DNA of 64,000 nt from JAKANT01 sp035502095 (lineage in GTDB: Bacteria > Pseudomonadota > Gammaproteobacteria > Burkholderiales > Burkholderiaceae_F), in the NCBI GenBank assembly GCA_035502095.1, contig DATJUX010000026.1, positions 186,001 through 250,000 on the forward strand, given 5' to 3'. The position numbers were made by a program, and so were the translations under genes. Below, in pieces: positions 1 through 8,596 of the stretch (position 1 is its first letter; the number at the start of each line of letters is the position of its first letter). The notes below the pieces were generated by a model, which was not told the DNA's origin, searched no databases, and saw only the letters and a program-made list of their open reading frames with translations.

Positions 1-1695
1 TTCATGACGCGCCTGCAGCAGGAAGGCGTATTGCGCAACTATCCGGCGCGCATCCGGCGCGCGGACGGGACGCCGCGTTCGGTCCTGCTGTCCAGTTCCG
101 TCTTCGACCTCGACGATTCGGCTTTCTCGGTCACCATCATGCGCGACGTGACCCAGGAGCAGCGCGAGCGGCTGGAGTACGCGGCGATCCTCGACAGCGC
201 GCTGGTCGGCATCGTGTTCCTGCGCAACCGGCGCTTCGAGCTCGTCAATGCGCGGTTCGAGGAGATGTTCGGCTGGTCGCGCGGCGCGATTCGCGGCCAG
301 TCGGGCGAGGTCGTCTGGCCCAGCTTCGAGGACTACCTCGCGGTGGGTCGGCGCACGACGCCGATGCTCAAGCGCGGCGAAGCGGTCGACTTCGAGCATC
401 AGGTGCGGCGCCGCGACGGCTCGCTTTTCTGGTGCCACGTCCGCGGCCGCGCCGTCGATGGATCGAACCTGGCCGGTGGCACGATCTGGATCGCCGAGGA
501 CATCACGCGGCGGCGTGCCGCCGACGCGGCGCTGGCCGCGGCGAAGGAGGCGGCCGAGGCCGCGAGCCGTGCCAAGAGCATGTTCCTCGCCAATACCAGC
601 CACGAAATCCGCACGCCGCTGAACGGCGTGCTCGGCCTGGCGCGCCTGGCCCTGCAACCGGACGTCGATGCCGGAAGCACGCGCGAGTATCTGCAGCGCA
701 TTCACGACAGCGCCGAGGCGCTGTCGGACATCATCAACGACATCCTCGACCTGTCGAAGATCGAAGCGGGCAAGCTGGCGATCGAGCACACCGCGTTCGA
801 TCTGCGGGCGTTGCTCGACTCGGTGTTCAACGCGTATCGGGAGCTCGCGCGCACCAAGGGACTCGGGTTCGAAATGACGGTGGTCGGCGAAGCGACGCGT
901 TACGTCGCCGGCGATCCGACACGCACGCGCCAGATCCTCGCCAATTTCGTCTCCAACGCGATCAAGTTCACCGAGCGGGGGCGCGTCGCGATCGAGGTGC
1001 GCCAGCGCGGTGGCGGCATCGTGCGCTTCGCGGTCGCCGATTCGGGCATCGGCATCGACGCAGCGACGAAAGCGCGCCTGTTCACGCCGTTCACGCAGGC
1101 CGACGCGTCGACGACGCGACGCTATGGCGGCACCGGCCTCGGCCTGTCGATCTGCCGCGAGCTCGCGCATCTGATGGGCGGCCAGGTCGACATGCAGAGC
1201 GAACCCGGCGCGGGCAGCACGTTCTGGGCCGATCTGCCGCTGCCTGCCGCCGCCGCGCCGGCGACGCTGGAACCCGTGGCGTCTTGCGAGGAAGATCTGA
1301 GCGGACTGCGCGTACTGCTGGTCGAAGACAACCCGGTCAACCTGCTGATCGCCGACACGCTGCTCAGGACCTGGGGCGTGACGGTCGAGCAGGCGAACGA
1401 CGGCCGGCAGGCGATCGCGGCGGTCGAACGTTGCGATCGCTTCGACGCGGTGCTGATGGACGTGCACATGCCGGTGATGAGCGGGCACGAGGCGACCATC
1501 GAGCTGCGCAAGCGGCACGCGAAGGAGGATCTGCCGATCGTTGCGCTGACGGCCGCCGCGCTGGCCTCCGAGCAGGAGCAGAGCCTTGCGATCGGCATGA
1601 ACGATTTCATCTCGAAACCGTTCGATTCCGCGCGCCTGCGCAGCGTCCTGCTGCAGGTCACCGCGCACCGCCGCCGCCCGGCCGAGCCGGCCTGA
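1..1695 (+). CDS. Hybrid sensor histidine kinase, 5'-truncated by the window edge
   Basis: The frame is open to the left edge and the first visible residues already lie inside a PAS/PAC module, so the true start is upstream of the window. Numbering from the ATG at base 4, a second PAS/PAC domain spans about residues 60-170. A short alanine-rich coiled stretch follows, then a HisKA dimerisation domain with SHEIRTPLNG (phospho-acceptor His200), a HATPase domain with N-box (SNAIKFTERG) and glycine-rich boxes (about 305-415), and a receiver domain at about 435-550 with EDN acidic pocket, Asp486 in LMDVHMP and a conserved Lys in SKPF. It should autophosphorylate and pass phosphate internally to Asp486 and then to an Hpt protein or regulator not seen here. 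No membrane segment is visible in the part present. The signal is unknown. The family call is very secure. Confidence 0.95.
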   Translation, partial: FMTRLQQEGVLRNYPARIRRADGTPRSVLLSSSVFDLDDSAFSVTIMRDVTQEQRERLEYAAILDSALVGIVFLRNRRFELVNARFEEMFGWSRGAIRGQSGEVVWPSFEDYLAVGRRTTPMLKRGEAVDFEHQVRRRDGSLFWCHVRGRAVDGSNLAGGTIWIAEDITRRRAADAALAAAKEAAEAASRAKSMFLANTSHEIRTPLNGVLGLARLALQPDVDAGSTREYLQRIHDSAEALSDIINDILDLSKIEAGKLAIEHTAFDLRALLDSVFNAYRELARTKGLGFEMTVVGEATRYVAGDPTRTRQILANFVSNAIKFTERGRVAIEVRQRGGGIVRFAVADSGIGIDAATKARLFTPFTQADASTTRRYGGTGLGLSICRELAHLMGGQVDMQSEPGAGSTFWADLPLPAAAAPATLEPVASCEEDLSGLRVLLVEDNPVNLLIADTLLRTWGVTVEQANDGRQAIAAVERCDRFDAVLMDVHMPVMSGHEATIELRKRHAKEDLPIVALTAAALASEQEQSLAIGMNDFISKPFDSARLRSVLLQVTAHRRRPAEPA

Positions 1696-1703
1696 CGCAG
1701 CGG

Positions 1704-2384
1704 CTACTTTGTCCCGAACAGGCGGTCGCCGGCATCGCCCAGTCCGGGAACGATGTAGGCGTGTTCGTCGAGGTGATCGTCGAGGGCGGCGACGAACAGC
1801 GGCACGTCGCGGTGGGCGCGCTCGAAGACCGCCACCCCCTCGGGTGCGGCCACCAGCGCGAGAAACAGGATCTGCGCCGCGCCGACGCCGCGCTTTTTCA
1901 GCACGTCGACCGCATGCGCCGCGGAGTTTCCGGTGCCGATCATCGGATCGCAGACGATGAAGGTCCGGTCCTCGGTCTCCGGCAGGCGGACGTAGTACTC
2001 GACCGGATGCTTGTGTTCGTCCCGGTACAGGCCGACATGCCCGACCCGGGCCGACGGGATGAGCTCGAGCAGCCCGTCGGCCATGCCGAGTCCGGCGCGC
2101 AGCACCGGAACCACGGTGAGCTTGCGGCCCGCGATCACCGGTGCATCCATCGCCGTGAGCGGGGTTTCGATGCGGCGCGTGGTGAGCGGGAGGTTGCGCG
2201 TCAGCTCGTAGCCCATCAGCAGCGTGATCTCGCGCAGCAGCTGCCGGAACGTCCGCGTCGACGTCTCCCGATCGCGCATGTGGGTGAGCTTGTGCTGGAT
2301 CAGCGGGTGATCGACGATGAAGAGGCTGGCGAACCGCGGGTCCTGGTGCATGCGGTGGAGTCTACTGGCGGTTCCCTTTGTCAT
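1704..2384 (-). CDS. upp: Uracil phosphoribosyltransferase
   Basis: Converts uracil plus PRPP to UMP in pyrimidine salvage, in the cytosol. The C-terminal part (VAAPEG, then IVPGLGDAGDRLFGTK) is near-identical to the family signature. The PRPP loop reads DPMIGTGNSA instead of the DPMLATGGSx that I recall for E. coli Upp, so this is a sequence subtype. The ATG at 2384 overlaps the upstream stop codon as ATGA and has a GGTGG-like ribosome site. A second Met at 2351 gives a protein closer to the usual length (about 208 aa), so the N-terminus is uncertain. It is the last gene of a four-gene overlapping operon that begins with a cytosine deaminase-like enzyme, which would supply its uracil. Confidence 0.95.
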   Translation of the reverse strand: MTKGTASRLHRMHQDPRFASLFIVDHPLIQHKLTHMRDRETSTRTFRQLLREITLLMGYELTRNLPLTTRRIETPLTAMDAPVIAGRKLTVVPVLRAGLGMADGLLELIPSARVGHVGLYRDEHKHPVEYYVRLPETEDRTFIVCDPMIGTGNSAAHAVDVLKKRGVGAAQILFLALVAAPEGVAVFERAHRDVPLFVAALDDHLDEHAYIVPGLGDAGDRLFGTK

Positions 2385-3463
2385 CCCGCCACCAGCCGCA
2401 CCGCCCGGTCGGCCCGCGCCACGCCGTTCACCACGATCGTGATCGTGTGCCGGCCCGGATAGTGCTTGCGGGTCGTGAAGTCGCGGAACCGGTGCTTGCG
2501 CGCGATCGACAGCGCGGTCCCGGACGTCAGCGCCTTGACGCCGATCTGGAACACCTTGCGGCGCGTGCCGCCGTCGCTCTTGACGAAGTCGATGGCGTAT
2601 TCGATGCGCGCCTTCGTGTCCCTGGCGGCACGCACCGTGAATGCGAACGCGAGGTCGCTGCCGATCGGGATCCGCTGCGCACCGAGCTTGAACGCGCCGA
2701 CCACGACCGGTACGGCATCGTCATGGCCGAACAACCGCAACGCGCGCTGATCGCCGCGTTTGAGCAGCGTCCGGCATGCATGCTGCAACAGGCGATCGGT
2801 CTCCCGCGATTGCCCGTGCCAGCGCCCGGCGATCTGCCGCAGCAGATCCGGATGGTCCTTGCCGATGTCGTTGAGGTTATTGGCGACGCTGCGGCGCACG
2901 TACTCGCTCGGGTCGGAGCGCAGCGCTTCCAGGATCGGCAGCAACGGACGCGGATCCTCCTTGAAACGCGGCAGCGCCATCGCCCACGGCAGGCGCGGGC
3001 GCGCGCCTTCCGAAGCGAGGCGGCGCACATGCTGGTCGGGGTGGCGCGCCCAGCGCGCGATCTCCGCCAGCATGCGGTCGCCATGGCGGACGATGAACGG
3101 GCGCACCGCGAACTCGCTCGACGAATACGGCGTGAACAACTCGAGCGCGGCGACGGAACGCGCGAAATCATCGAGCCCGTATTCGGCGACGAAGTCGGGA
3201 AAGGACATGGCTTCGAGGCCGCTGAACGCAGGCGCGATCCGGCACAGCACCGCGAGCTGCCGCGGATAGTCGCCGGGCAGGAACCGGTGCAGCGTTTCGC
3301 TGATGCGGCGCATGCGCTGCTTCAGCTCCAGGCGCGGCCAGCCGGCACCCAGCACTGCACGCTGGAATCCTGCGGCGTCGAAGTGCGGCTCCGCGCGCGC
3401 GATGGCCGCGGCCAATGCGCCGACGAACGTCTTCGAGAAGCGATGCTTGAGCAACTCAGCCAC
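2381..3463 (-). CDS. DNA alkylation repair protein, AlkD-like HEAT-repeat family
   Basis: The protein of 360 aa is built of helical HEAT-like repeats, with segments such as HPDQHVRRLASEG and DPSEYVRRSVANNLND. These match the AlkD/AlkC-type DNA glycosylase superfamily (PF08713), whose members remove N3- and N7-alkylated purines. The start is taken as GTG at 3463 because GGAGG sits five bases upstream and homologues begin near this residue. An upstream extension of the frame overlaps the DUF423 gene and looks non-coding. The gene overlaps DUF423 by 8 bp and upp by 4 bp, so all are probably translationally coupled. The C-terminal about 110 residues resemble an Ig-like beta domain rather than HEAT repeats. 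The exact lesion specificity cannot be read from sequence. Confidence 0.85.
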   Translation of the reverse strand: MAELLKHRFSKTFVGALAAAIARAEPHFDAAGFQRAVLGAGWPRLELKQRMRRISETLHRFLPGDYPRQLAVLCRIAPAFSGLEAMSFPDFVAEYGLDDFARSVAALELFTPYSSSEFAVRPFIVRHGDRMLAEIARWARHPDQHVRRLASEGARPRLPWAMALPRFKEDPRPLLPILEALRSDPSEYVRRSVANNLNDIGKDHPDLLRQIAGRWHGQSRETDRLLQHACRTLLKRGDQRALRLFGHDDAVPVVVGAFKLGAQRIPIGSDLAFAFTVRAARDTKARIEYAIDFVKSDGGTRRKVFQIGVKALTSGTALSIARKHRFRDFTTRKHYPGRHTITIVVNGVARADRAVRLVAG

Positions 3464-3839
3464 GTGCGCCTCCGCGCCACGCCGACCACGCGAGCGCGAG
3501 CCAGCCGGCAAGCAGGCTCAAGCCGCCGAGCGGCGCGACCGTGCCCAAGCTGCGCAGGCCGGTCACCGCAAGCAGGTACAGGCTGCCGGAAAACAGGACG
3601 ATGCCGGTGACGAACAGCCAGCCGCCGGCGCGCGCGGCCCGGCCCGGCCATTGGCTCGATGCCCAGGCCGCGGCGAACAGCGCGAGGGCGTGTACCAGCT
3701 GGTAGCGCACCGCCGTTTCGAACACCGCGAGCGCGTCGGCCGAAAGCCGGGCCCTGAGACCGTGCGCGCCGAATGCGCCCGCGGCGACGCCCGCGAATCC
3801 GAACAGCGCACCGGCGAGCGCAAAGGTGCGTGCGCTCAT
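3456..3839 (-). CDS. DUF423 small integral membrane protein (YgdD-like)
   Basis: A 127-residue protein with four hydrophobic segments and the family signature near the N-terminus (GAFGAHGL, then TAVRYQLVHALAL), which identifies DUF423/PF04241. The biochemical role of this family is unknown to me. The ATG at 3839 overlaps the stop of the upstream deaminase gene (ATGA). Its own stop lies 8 bp inside the following alkylation-repair gene. It therefore sits in the middle of a pyrimidine salvage operon. A transport or membrane-linked role for bases is possible but is only a guess from position. Confidence 0.88.
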   Translation of the reverse strand: MSARTFALAGALFGFAGVAAGAFGAHGLRARLSADALAVFETAVRYQLVHALALFAAAWASSQWPGRAARAGGWLFVTGIVLFSGSLYLLAVTGLRSLGTVAPLGGLSLLAGWLALAWSAWRGGARG

Positions 3840-5107
3840 CGGTGGAAGTCGACGACGGCCGGCCGTCCCGGAAGATCGAGCGTCGCGCTGCTCGCCGGCG
3901 TCCGGGCAATCACCTTGCCCCGTCGCACGACCGCGAGACGCGTCGCGCGCAGGCGCAGCGCTTCGACCGGGCTGGTGGCTTGCAGCAGCACGAAGTCGGC
4001 ATGGTTGCCCGCCGCGATGCCATAACGGTCGAGCCCGAGGATGCGCGCGGGCGTGGTCGTGACCGCGGCGAAACAGCGGTTCATCGCGTCGACGCCGGTC
4101 ATCTGGGCGACGTGCAGGCCCATGTGCGCGACTTCGAGCATGTCGCCGCTGCCGAACGAATACCACGGATCCATCACGCAGTCGTGGCCGAACGCCACGT
4201 CGATGCCGGCGGCCAGCAGTTCCGGTACGCGCGTCATGCCGCGCCGCTTCGGATAGGTGTCGTGCCGGCCCTGCAGCGTGATGTTGATGAGCGGATTGGC
4301 GACCGCGCTCAGGCGCGCCTCGGCCAGAAGCGGCAGCAGCTTCGAGACGTAGTAGTTGTCCATCGAGTGCATCGAGGTCAGGTGCGAGCCGGTCACCCTG
4401 CCCTGCAGGCCCAGGCGAACCGTTTCGGCGGCGAGCGCTTCGACGTGGCGGCTGGCCGGATCGTCGGTCTCGTCGCAGTGCATGTCGACGCGCAGGCCGC
4501 GCGCCGCGGCCTCCTCGCACAGGATGCGGACGCTCTCGGTGCCCTGCGCCATCGTGCGCTCGAAGTGCGGGATTCCGCCCACCACCTCGACGCCGAGGTC
4601 GAGCGCGCGCCGCAGGTTCGCCAGCGCACCGGGCGCTCGCAGCACGCCGTCCTGGGGGAACGCGACCAGTTGCAGGTCGAGGTAGGGCGCGACCTTTTTC
4701 TTCACTGCAAGCAGCGCCTCGACCGGACGCAGGCTCGGGTCCGACGTGTCGACGTGGGAGCGGATCGCGAGCAGGCCGCGCGCGACCGCCCAGTCGCAGT
4801 ACGCGAGCGCACGCTCGGCGATCGCCTCCGCGGTCAGCGTCGGTTTCAACTCGCCCCAGAGCGCAATGCCCTCGAGCAGCGTGCCGCTGCGGTTGACGCG
4901 CGGCATGCCGTAGGTGAGCGCCGAGTCCATGTGAAAGTGCGCATCGACGAACGGCGGCGTGACGAGCTGCCCGCCGGCGTCGAGGGTCTGCGCCGCCGGT
5001 GCGACGATGCGCGGGCCGACCTCGACGAAGCGATCGGCGGCGATCGCGAGGTCGATACCGGTGCGGCCGTCGGCAAGGGCGGCGTTTCTGACCAGCAGGT
5101 CGAGCAT
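3836..5107 (-). CDS. codA: Cytosine deaminase-like amidohydrolase
   Basis: The protein (423 aa) is a metal-dependent amidohydrolase of the CodA type. It carries the HxH metal motif in DAHFHMD, a second metal/catalytic His-Glu pair in MHCDETDD, the HLTSMHSM histidine, and the aspartate in GHDCVMDPWY. Long blocks (ANPLINITLQGR, DTYPKRRGMTRV, GIAAGNHADF) match what I recall of E. coli CodA, including the substrate-binding Gln in AFPQDG. The residue after the catalytic Asp is Cys, whereas E. coli CodA has Asp314, a position known to affect substrate choice. The start at 5107 is the Met aligned with family N-termini. It is the first gene of the operon and would make uracil for Upp. Isoguanine or another oxopyrimidine/oxopurine as the real substrate cannot be excluded. 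Confidence 0.85.
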   Translation of the reverse strand: MLDLLVRNAALADGRTGIDLAIAADRFVEVGPRIVAPAAQTLDAGGQLVTPPFVDAHFHMDSALTYGMPRVNRSGTLLEGIALWGELKPTLTAEAIAERALAYCDWAVARGLLAIRSHVDTSDPSLRPVEALLAVKKKVAPYLDLQLVAFPQDGVLRAPGALANLRRALDLGVEVVGGIPHFERTMAQGTESVRILCEEAAARGLRVDMHCDETDDPASRHVEALAAETVRLGLQGRVTGSHLTSMHSMDNYYVSKLLPLLAEARLSAVANPLINITLQGRHDTYPKRRGMTRVPELLAAGIDVAFGHDCVMDPWYSFGSGDMLEVAHMGLHVAQMTGVDAMNRCFAAVTTTPARILGLDRYGIAAGNHADFVLLQATSPVEALRLRATRLAVVRRGKVIARTPASSATLDLPGRPAVVDFHR

Positions 5108-5192
5108 GGCGGGTGCGGGCGAATTCCGAATGCGGCGGGCGGCGACTCTAGCCGATGTATCGAGGGCGCGCATCGCCGTACACTTTGCCATC

Positions 5193-5501
5193 ATGCCCGC
5201 ACCACACCAGACCCGCCACGGCATCGAGCCGGCGTTCCTCGACGCGGCCGATCGCTTCGTCCAGCTCGCCAACGAACTGAACGCGAACTACCCGCGCGAC
5301 TTCGTGCGCGCGGCGCTGATGTATGCGGCGGCACGCTACACCGCGTTCACCTGGCTGACACGCGAAGACGCGCCCGATCAGACGCTGGAGCACGCAGCGG
5401 CGTACTACGCCTCGGAGTACGACAGGATGCTGCGCGATAACGTCGACGAGATCGAGCCGGTGTATCGCGCGGCCTCGCGCGACGGCACGGCTTCGAACTG
5501 A
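5193..5501 (+). CDS. DUF3144 family protein
   Basis: A 102-residue acidic, soluble, mostly helical protein. The pattern FLDAADRFVQLANEL followed by FVRAALMYAAARYTAF and then ASEYDRMLRDNVDE fits the proteobacterial DUF3144 family (PF11342), which has no known function. The start ATG was chosen because upstream codons in the frame lie in the region shared with the divergent codA gene and show no similarity. It is transcribed away from codA and lies 8 bases before the MFS gene, so the two are probably co-transcribed. Confidence 0.7.
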   Translation: MPAPHQTRHGIEPAFLDAADRFVQLANELNANYPRDFVRAALMYAAARYTAFTWLTREDAPDQTLEHAAAYYASEYDRMLRDNVDEIEPVYRAASRDGTASN

Positions 5502-5509
5502 ACCCGGTC

Positions 5510-7138
5510 ATGGCACGCGCGGCGCGCGGCGTGACGTTCGTTGGCCCGTGGGCGCCGCTTGCCGAGCCGCTGTTCCGCGCGCTCTGGCTGGCCAGCCTCG
5601 GTTCCAACATCGGCACCTGGCTGCAGAACGTGGCGGCCGGCTGGGAGATGACGAATCTCTCGCCGTCGCCGCTGCTGGTGGCACTGGTCCAGGTTGCCGT
5701 CACGGCACCCGGCTTCGCGCTCGCGCTGGTCGCCGGCGCGCTCGCCGACATCGTGGACCGGCGCGCGATCCTGATCGGAACGCAGATCGCCGGGGCGGTG
5801 ATCGCGGGGTTGCTGGCCCTCGTCACGGCGGCCGGCCAGCTTTCGGCGCCGGTGCTGCTCCTGCTGACGTTCCTGCTCGGCGTGCAGTCGGCCATGATGG
5901 TGCCGGCGTGGACGGCGAACATCGCGGACATCGTCCCGCGCGGCCAGCTCGCGCCGGCGGTCGCCCTCGGCGCGGTGTCGTTCAACCTGTCGCGCGCGAT
6001 CGGACCCGCGCTCGGCGGCGCGTTGCTCACCTTCGCCGACAGCTCGATCGCCTTCGCGCTCAACGGGCTTTCGTTCATCGCCATGCTCGCCGTGCTGGCG
6101 CGCTGGAAGCGCGAGCGGCCGGAGCCGAAGCTGGCCCCGGAAGGGTTCGTGTCGGCGATGAAATCGGGACTGCGCTTCACGCGCGAGGAACCCGCGTTTC
6201 AGGCGGTCCTGATCCGCTGTGCCGCGTTCTCGATCCCGGCCGCCGCGGTGTTCTCTCTGGCGCCCGTGATCGCCCGCGGTTCAACGCTGCCCGGTCCGTA
6301 CGGCTATGCGCTGCTGCTGACGGCGATCGGCCTCGGCGCGGTGGCTTGCGCCTTCTACCTGCCGCGCTTTCGCGCACGCCGCTCGCATGATGCGGTGCTG
6401 GCGATCTCCGGAGTGCTGTTCGCGATCACGCTCGGCGTCGTGGCGGCGACGCGCGAGTTCGTCTGGCTCGCCATCGCGATGCCGCTGGCGGGCGCGGGGT
6501 GGCTCGGCACGCTGTCGAGCCTGCAGATCGCGGCCCAGGCGATCGCGCCCGGATGGGTGCGCGCCCGTTCGCTCGCGATCTATTTCATGACGCTCAACGG
6601 TGCGATTGCGGTCGGCGGCACGCTCTGGGGCACCGTCGCGACGCACAGCTCGGTGCAGGCCGCGGTGGCGCTTGCGGCGGCGTTCATGCTGACCGGCATC
6701 CCGTTGCTGGCCCGCTACCGGCTCGGCGCGAGCGACGAGCCGGAGGTCGTGGCGACCAGCGAAGTACCGGCGCCCGTCGACAATGTGCCGCACGACGCCG
6801 GCCCGGTCCTGGTGCAGATCGAATACGTGGTGCTGCCGCCGGCGCGCGAGCAGTTCATCGCCGAGATGCAGGAGCTCGGGCGGTTGCGCCGGCGCGACGG
6901 CGCGTACACGTGGGAGTGCTGCTTCGACATCCGCGACCGGCAGCGCGCGGTGGAGACGTTCCAGATCGAAAGCTGGCTCGAGCACCTGCGCACGCACGAG
7001 CGCATGGGCCCGTCGATTCATCGCGTCCTCGAGCGCGTGCGGGAGCTGTGCAGCGAGCCACCGCGCGCGCGATACCTCGTGTCGATCCACGCCGGCGCCC
7101 TCGACCTGCTGCCGCAGCCGAAAGGCCTGGACGAGTAG
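5510..7138 (+). CDS. MFS exporter with C-terminal soluble domain (PF05977-like)
   Basis: Residues 1 to about 400 form a major facilitator transporter with about 12 membrane helices, beginning with the LASLGSNIGTWLQNVAAGW block typical of the EntS-like/PF05977 (DHA3) group. The MFS motif A region is present as GALADIVDRRAILIG. After about residue 430 a soluble domain of about 100 residues begins with VQIEYVVLPPARE and contains an ABM-like ferredoxin fold stretch ending near ERMGPSIH. This tail is normal for the PF05977 subfamily. It should be an inner-membrane, proton-driven exporter of a small molecule or drug; the substrate is unknown. It starts 8 bases after the DUF3144 gene and ends convergently with the BON-like gene. 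Confidence 0.88.
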   Translation: MARAARGVTFVGPWAPLAEPLFRALWLASLGSNIGTWLQNVAAGWEMTNLSPSPLLVALVQVAVTAPGFALALVAGALADIVDRRAILIGTQIAGAVIAGLLALVTAAGQLSAPVLLLLTFLLGVQSAMMVPAWTANIADIVPRGQLAPAVALGAVSFNLSRAIGPALGGALLTFADSSIAFALNGLSFIAMLAVLARWKRERPEPKLAPEGFVSAMKSGLRFTREEPAFQAVLIRCAAFSIPAAAVFSLAPVIARGSTLPGPYGYALLLTAIGLGAVACAFYLPRFRARRSHDAVLAISGVLFAITLGVVAATREFVWLAIAMPLAGAGWLGTLSSLQIAAQAIAPGWVRARSLAIYFMTLNGAIAVGGTLWGTVATHSSVQAAVALAAAFMLTGIPLLARYRLGASDEPEVVATSEVPAPVDNVPHDAGPVLVQIEYVVLPPAREQFIAEMQELGRLRRRDGAYTWECCFDIRDRQRAVETFQIESWLEHLRTHERMGPSIHRVLERVRELCSEPPRARYLVSIHAGALDLLPQPKGLDE

Positions 7139-7141
7139 GTG

Positions 7142-7630
7142 TCAGCGCGGCGGCAGCTGGTACGGCGGCTTGCCCTTCGTGCCGACCTGCAACTCGTCGA
7201 GCACCCGTTCCACCCGTGGCAGCGCCGCCACCGCGCCGAGCAGCTGCTGCTTTTGTTTCCCGGAGCGCACGCATCCCTGCAGGAACACGAAGCCGCGCAG
7301 CGTGCGTACCCAGACCGTGCTGTCCTTGAAGCGCGGGTCCCCGGCGACGCGCGTGACCGCGTTTTCGTTGATCGGCTTGTCGTACTTGTAGGCGCTCGGG
7401 CTGTCGCATTGGCCTTCGAGCCAGCACCGCGTGCCGCGCTCCGCGCGCGCGTGCGACTCGGTGCGCATTTCGGCCTCGGTCATCAGCGGACCATCGGGCA
7501 CCGGGCAACCCGGCAGTCCGTGCGTGGCCTGCGCGAACGGATCGTCGAACCAGTTGCGGCGCTCCTCGCCCGCCGCCGAGGCGCCGACGCAGACCAACGC
7601 AACCAGGAGCGCAAGGGGTGCCCGTCGCAT
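7142..7630 (-). CDS. Secreted BON-like domain protein
   Basis: 162 residues with a clear Sec signal peptide (MRRAPLALLVALVCVGASAA). The C-terminal half (YDKPINENAVTRVAGDPRF, then VWVRTLRGFVFLQGCV, then LLGAVAALPRVERVLDEL) has the alternating helix/strand pattern of a BON domain, found in periplasmic or outer-membrane-associated proteins that bind phospholipid. Several cysteines in the middle (residues around GTRCWLEGQCD) could form a disulfide. The start is the Met heading the signal peptide; the longer frame upstream overlaps the divergent aldolase gene. Its role is unknown. Confidence 0.75.
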   Translation of the reverse strand: MRRAPLALLVALVCVGASAAGEERRNWFDDPFAQATHGLPGCPVPDGPLMTEAEMRTESHARAERGTRCWLEGQCDSPSAYKYDKPINENAVTRVAGDPRFKDSTVWVRTLRGFVFLQGCVRSGKQKQQLLGAVAALPRVERVLDELQVGTKGKPPYQLPPR

Positions 7631-7668
7631 GGGAGGATTATCGCCGTCCGGGCGCGATAATCGGCCGC

Positions 7669-8379
7669 ATGAACGCGAACCCTGCCGAAGCAAGAAAAGA
7701 ACTCGCCTGTGCCTTGCGTGCCGCCGCGCACTTCGGCTTCAGCGAGGGCGTGTGCAACCATTTTTCGCTCGCCGTTCCCGGGCGGCCGGGCGAGTTCCTC
7801 ATCAACCCGCAGGGATTGCACTGGAGCGAACTGACGCCCGACGATCTCGTCACGATCGACGCCGCAGGGCGCAGGATCGCCGGCCAGCATGAGGTCGAGC
7901 CGACCGCGTTCTTCATTCACGGCTGGATCCATCGCACGGCGCCGGATGCGACCTGCGTGCTGCACACCCACATGCCGTTTGCCACCGCACTGGCCATGAT
8001 CGAAGGCGGGAGGCTGGAGATGGCGAGCCAGAACGCACTGCGCTTCTTCGAGCAGGTCGCCTACGACGAGCACTACAACGGACTCGTGCTGGACGACCGC
8101 GAGGGCGAGCGCGTCGCGCGCAAGCTGGTCGGTGCGTCGATCCTCTTTCTCGCCAACCATGGCGTGATCGTGCGCGGGCCGAGCGTCGCGTATGCCTTCG
8201 ACGATCTGTACTACCTCGAGCGCGCCTGCATGCACCAGGTCCTCGCAATGGGGACGGGCAGGCCGCTCAAGCTGATCCCGCAGTCGATCGCGGCGCGCAC
8301 CGCGGCGCAGATCGCGGGCGAGCGGCGGCAGTCGACGCTGCACATGCAGGCGCTGCGCCGCATGTTCGGGTTCACGTGA
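7669..8379 (+). CDS. Class II aldolase/adducin family protein
   Basis: 236 residues covering the whole class II aldolase fold. Zinc-ligand histidines are visible in VLHTHMPFATAL and LFLANHGVIVRG, and the family N-terminus appears as FGFSEGVCNHFSLAVP. The usual catalytic Glu/Ser region is replaced by HEVEPTAFFIHGWIH. Relatives act on L-fuculose-1-P, L-ribulose-5-P or other hydroxy-aldehydes or decarboxylate, but many paralogues are uncharacterised, so no substrate is assigned. It is transcribed divergently from the BON-like gene with only 38 bp between starts, so promoters must be very compact. Confidence 0.85.
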   Translation: MNANPAEARKELACALRAAAHFGFSEGVCNHFSLAVPGRPGEFLINPQGLHWSELTPDDLVTIDAAGRRIAGQHEVEPTAFFIHGWIHRTAPDATCVLHTHMPFATALAMIEGGRLEMASQNALRFFEQVAYDEHYNGLVLDDREGERVARKLVGASILFLANHGVIVRGPSVAYAFDDLYYLERACMHQVLAMGTGRPLKLIPQSIAARTAAQIAGERRQSTLHMQALRRMFGFT

Positions 8380-8596
8380 GATGCGCGCAGGCGACCGCGT
8401 CGAACTCAAGGGGCCGTCGCATCCGCCGGCCGAAGGACGATGACCGCGTTTCGTCCCGCGCGTCTGCGTCGGATCCCGGCCGCGCCCTGAGCCGAGGTTC
8501 ACTACGCGTCGCGAACCGGCCGGCAGCCTCGTCACCGCGTCCTCGCCTTCGGCGGCGGGTTCGTTCACGGTCACGCGCCGGTGGGCGCGTGTCGGG

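Noticed and set aside
432..2462. Long plus-strand frame spanning kinase and upp
   Set aside because: Arg-rich shadow across two real genes on opposite strands.
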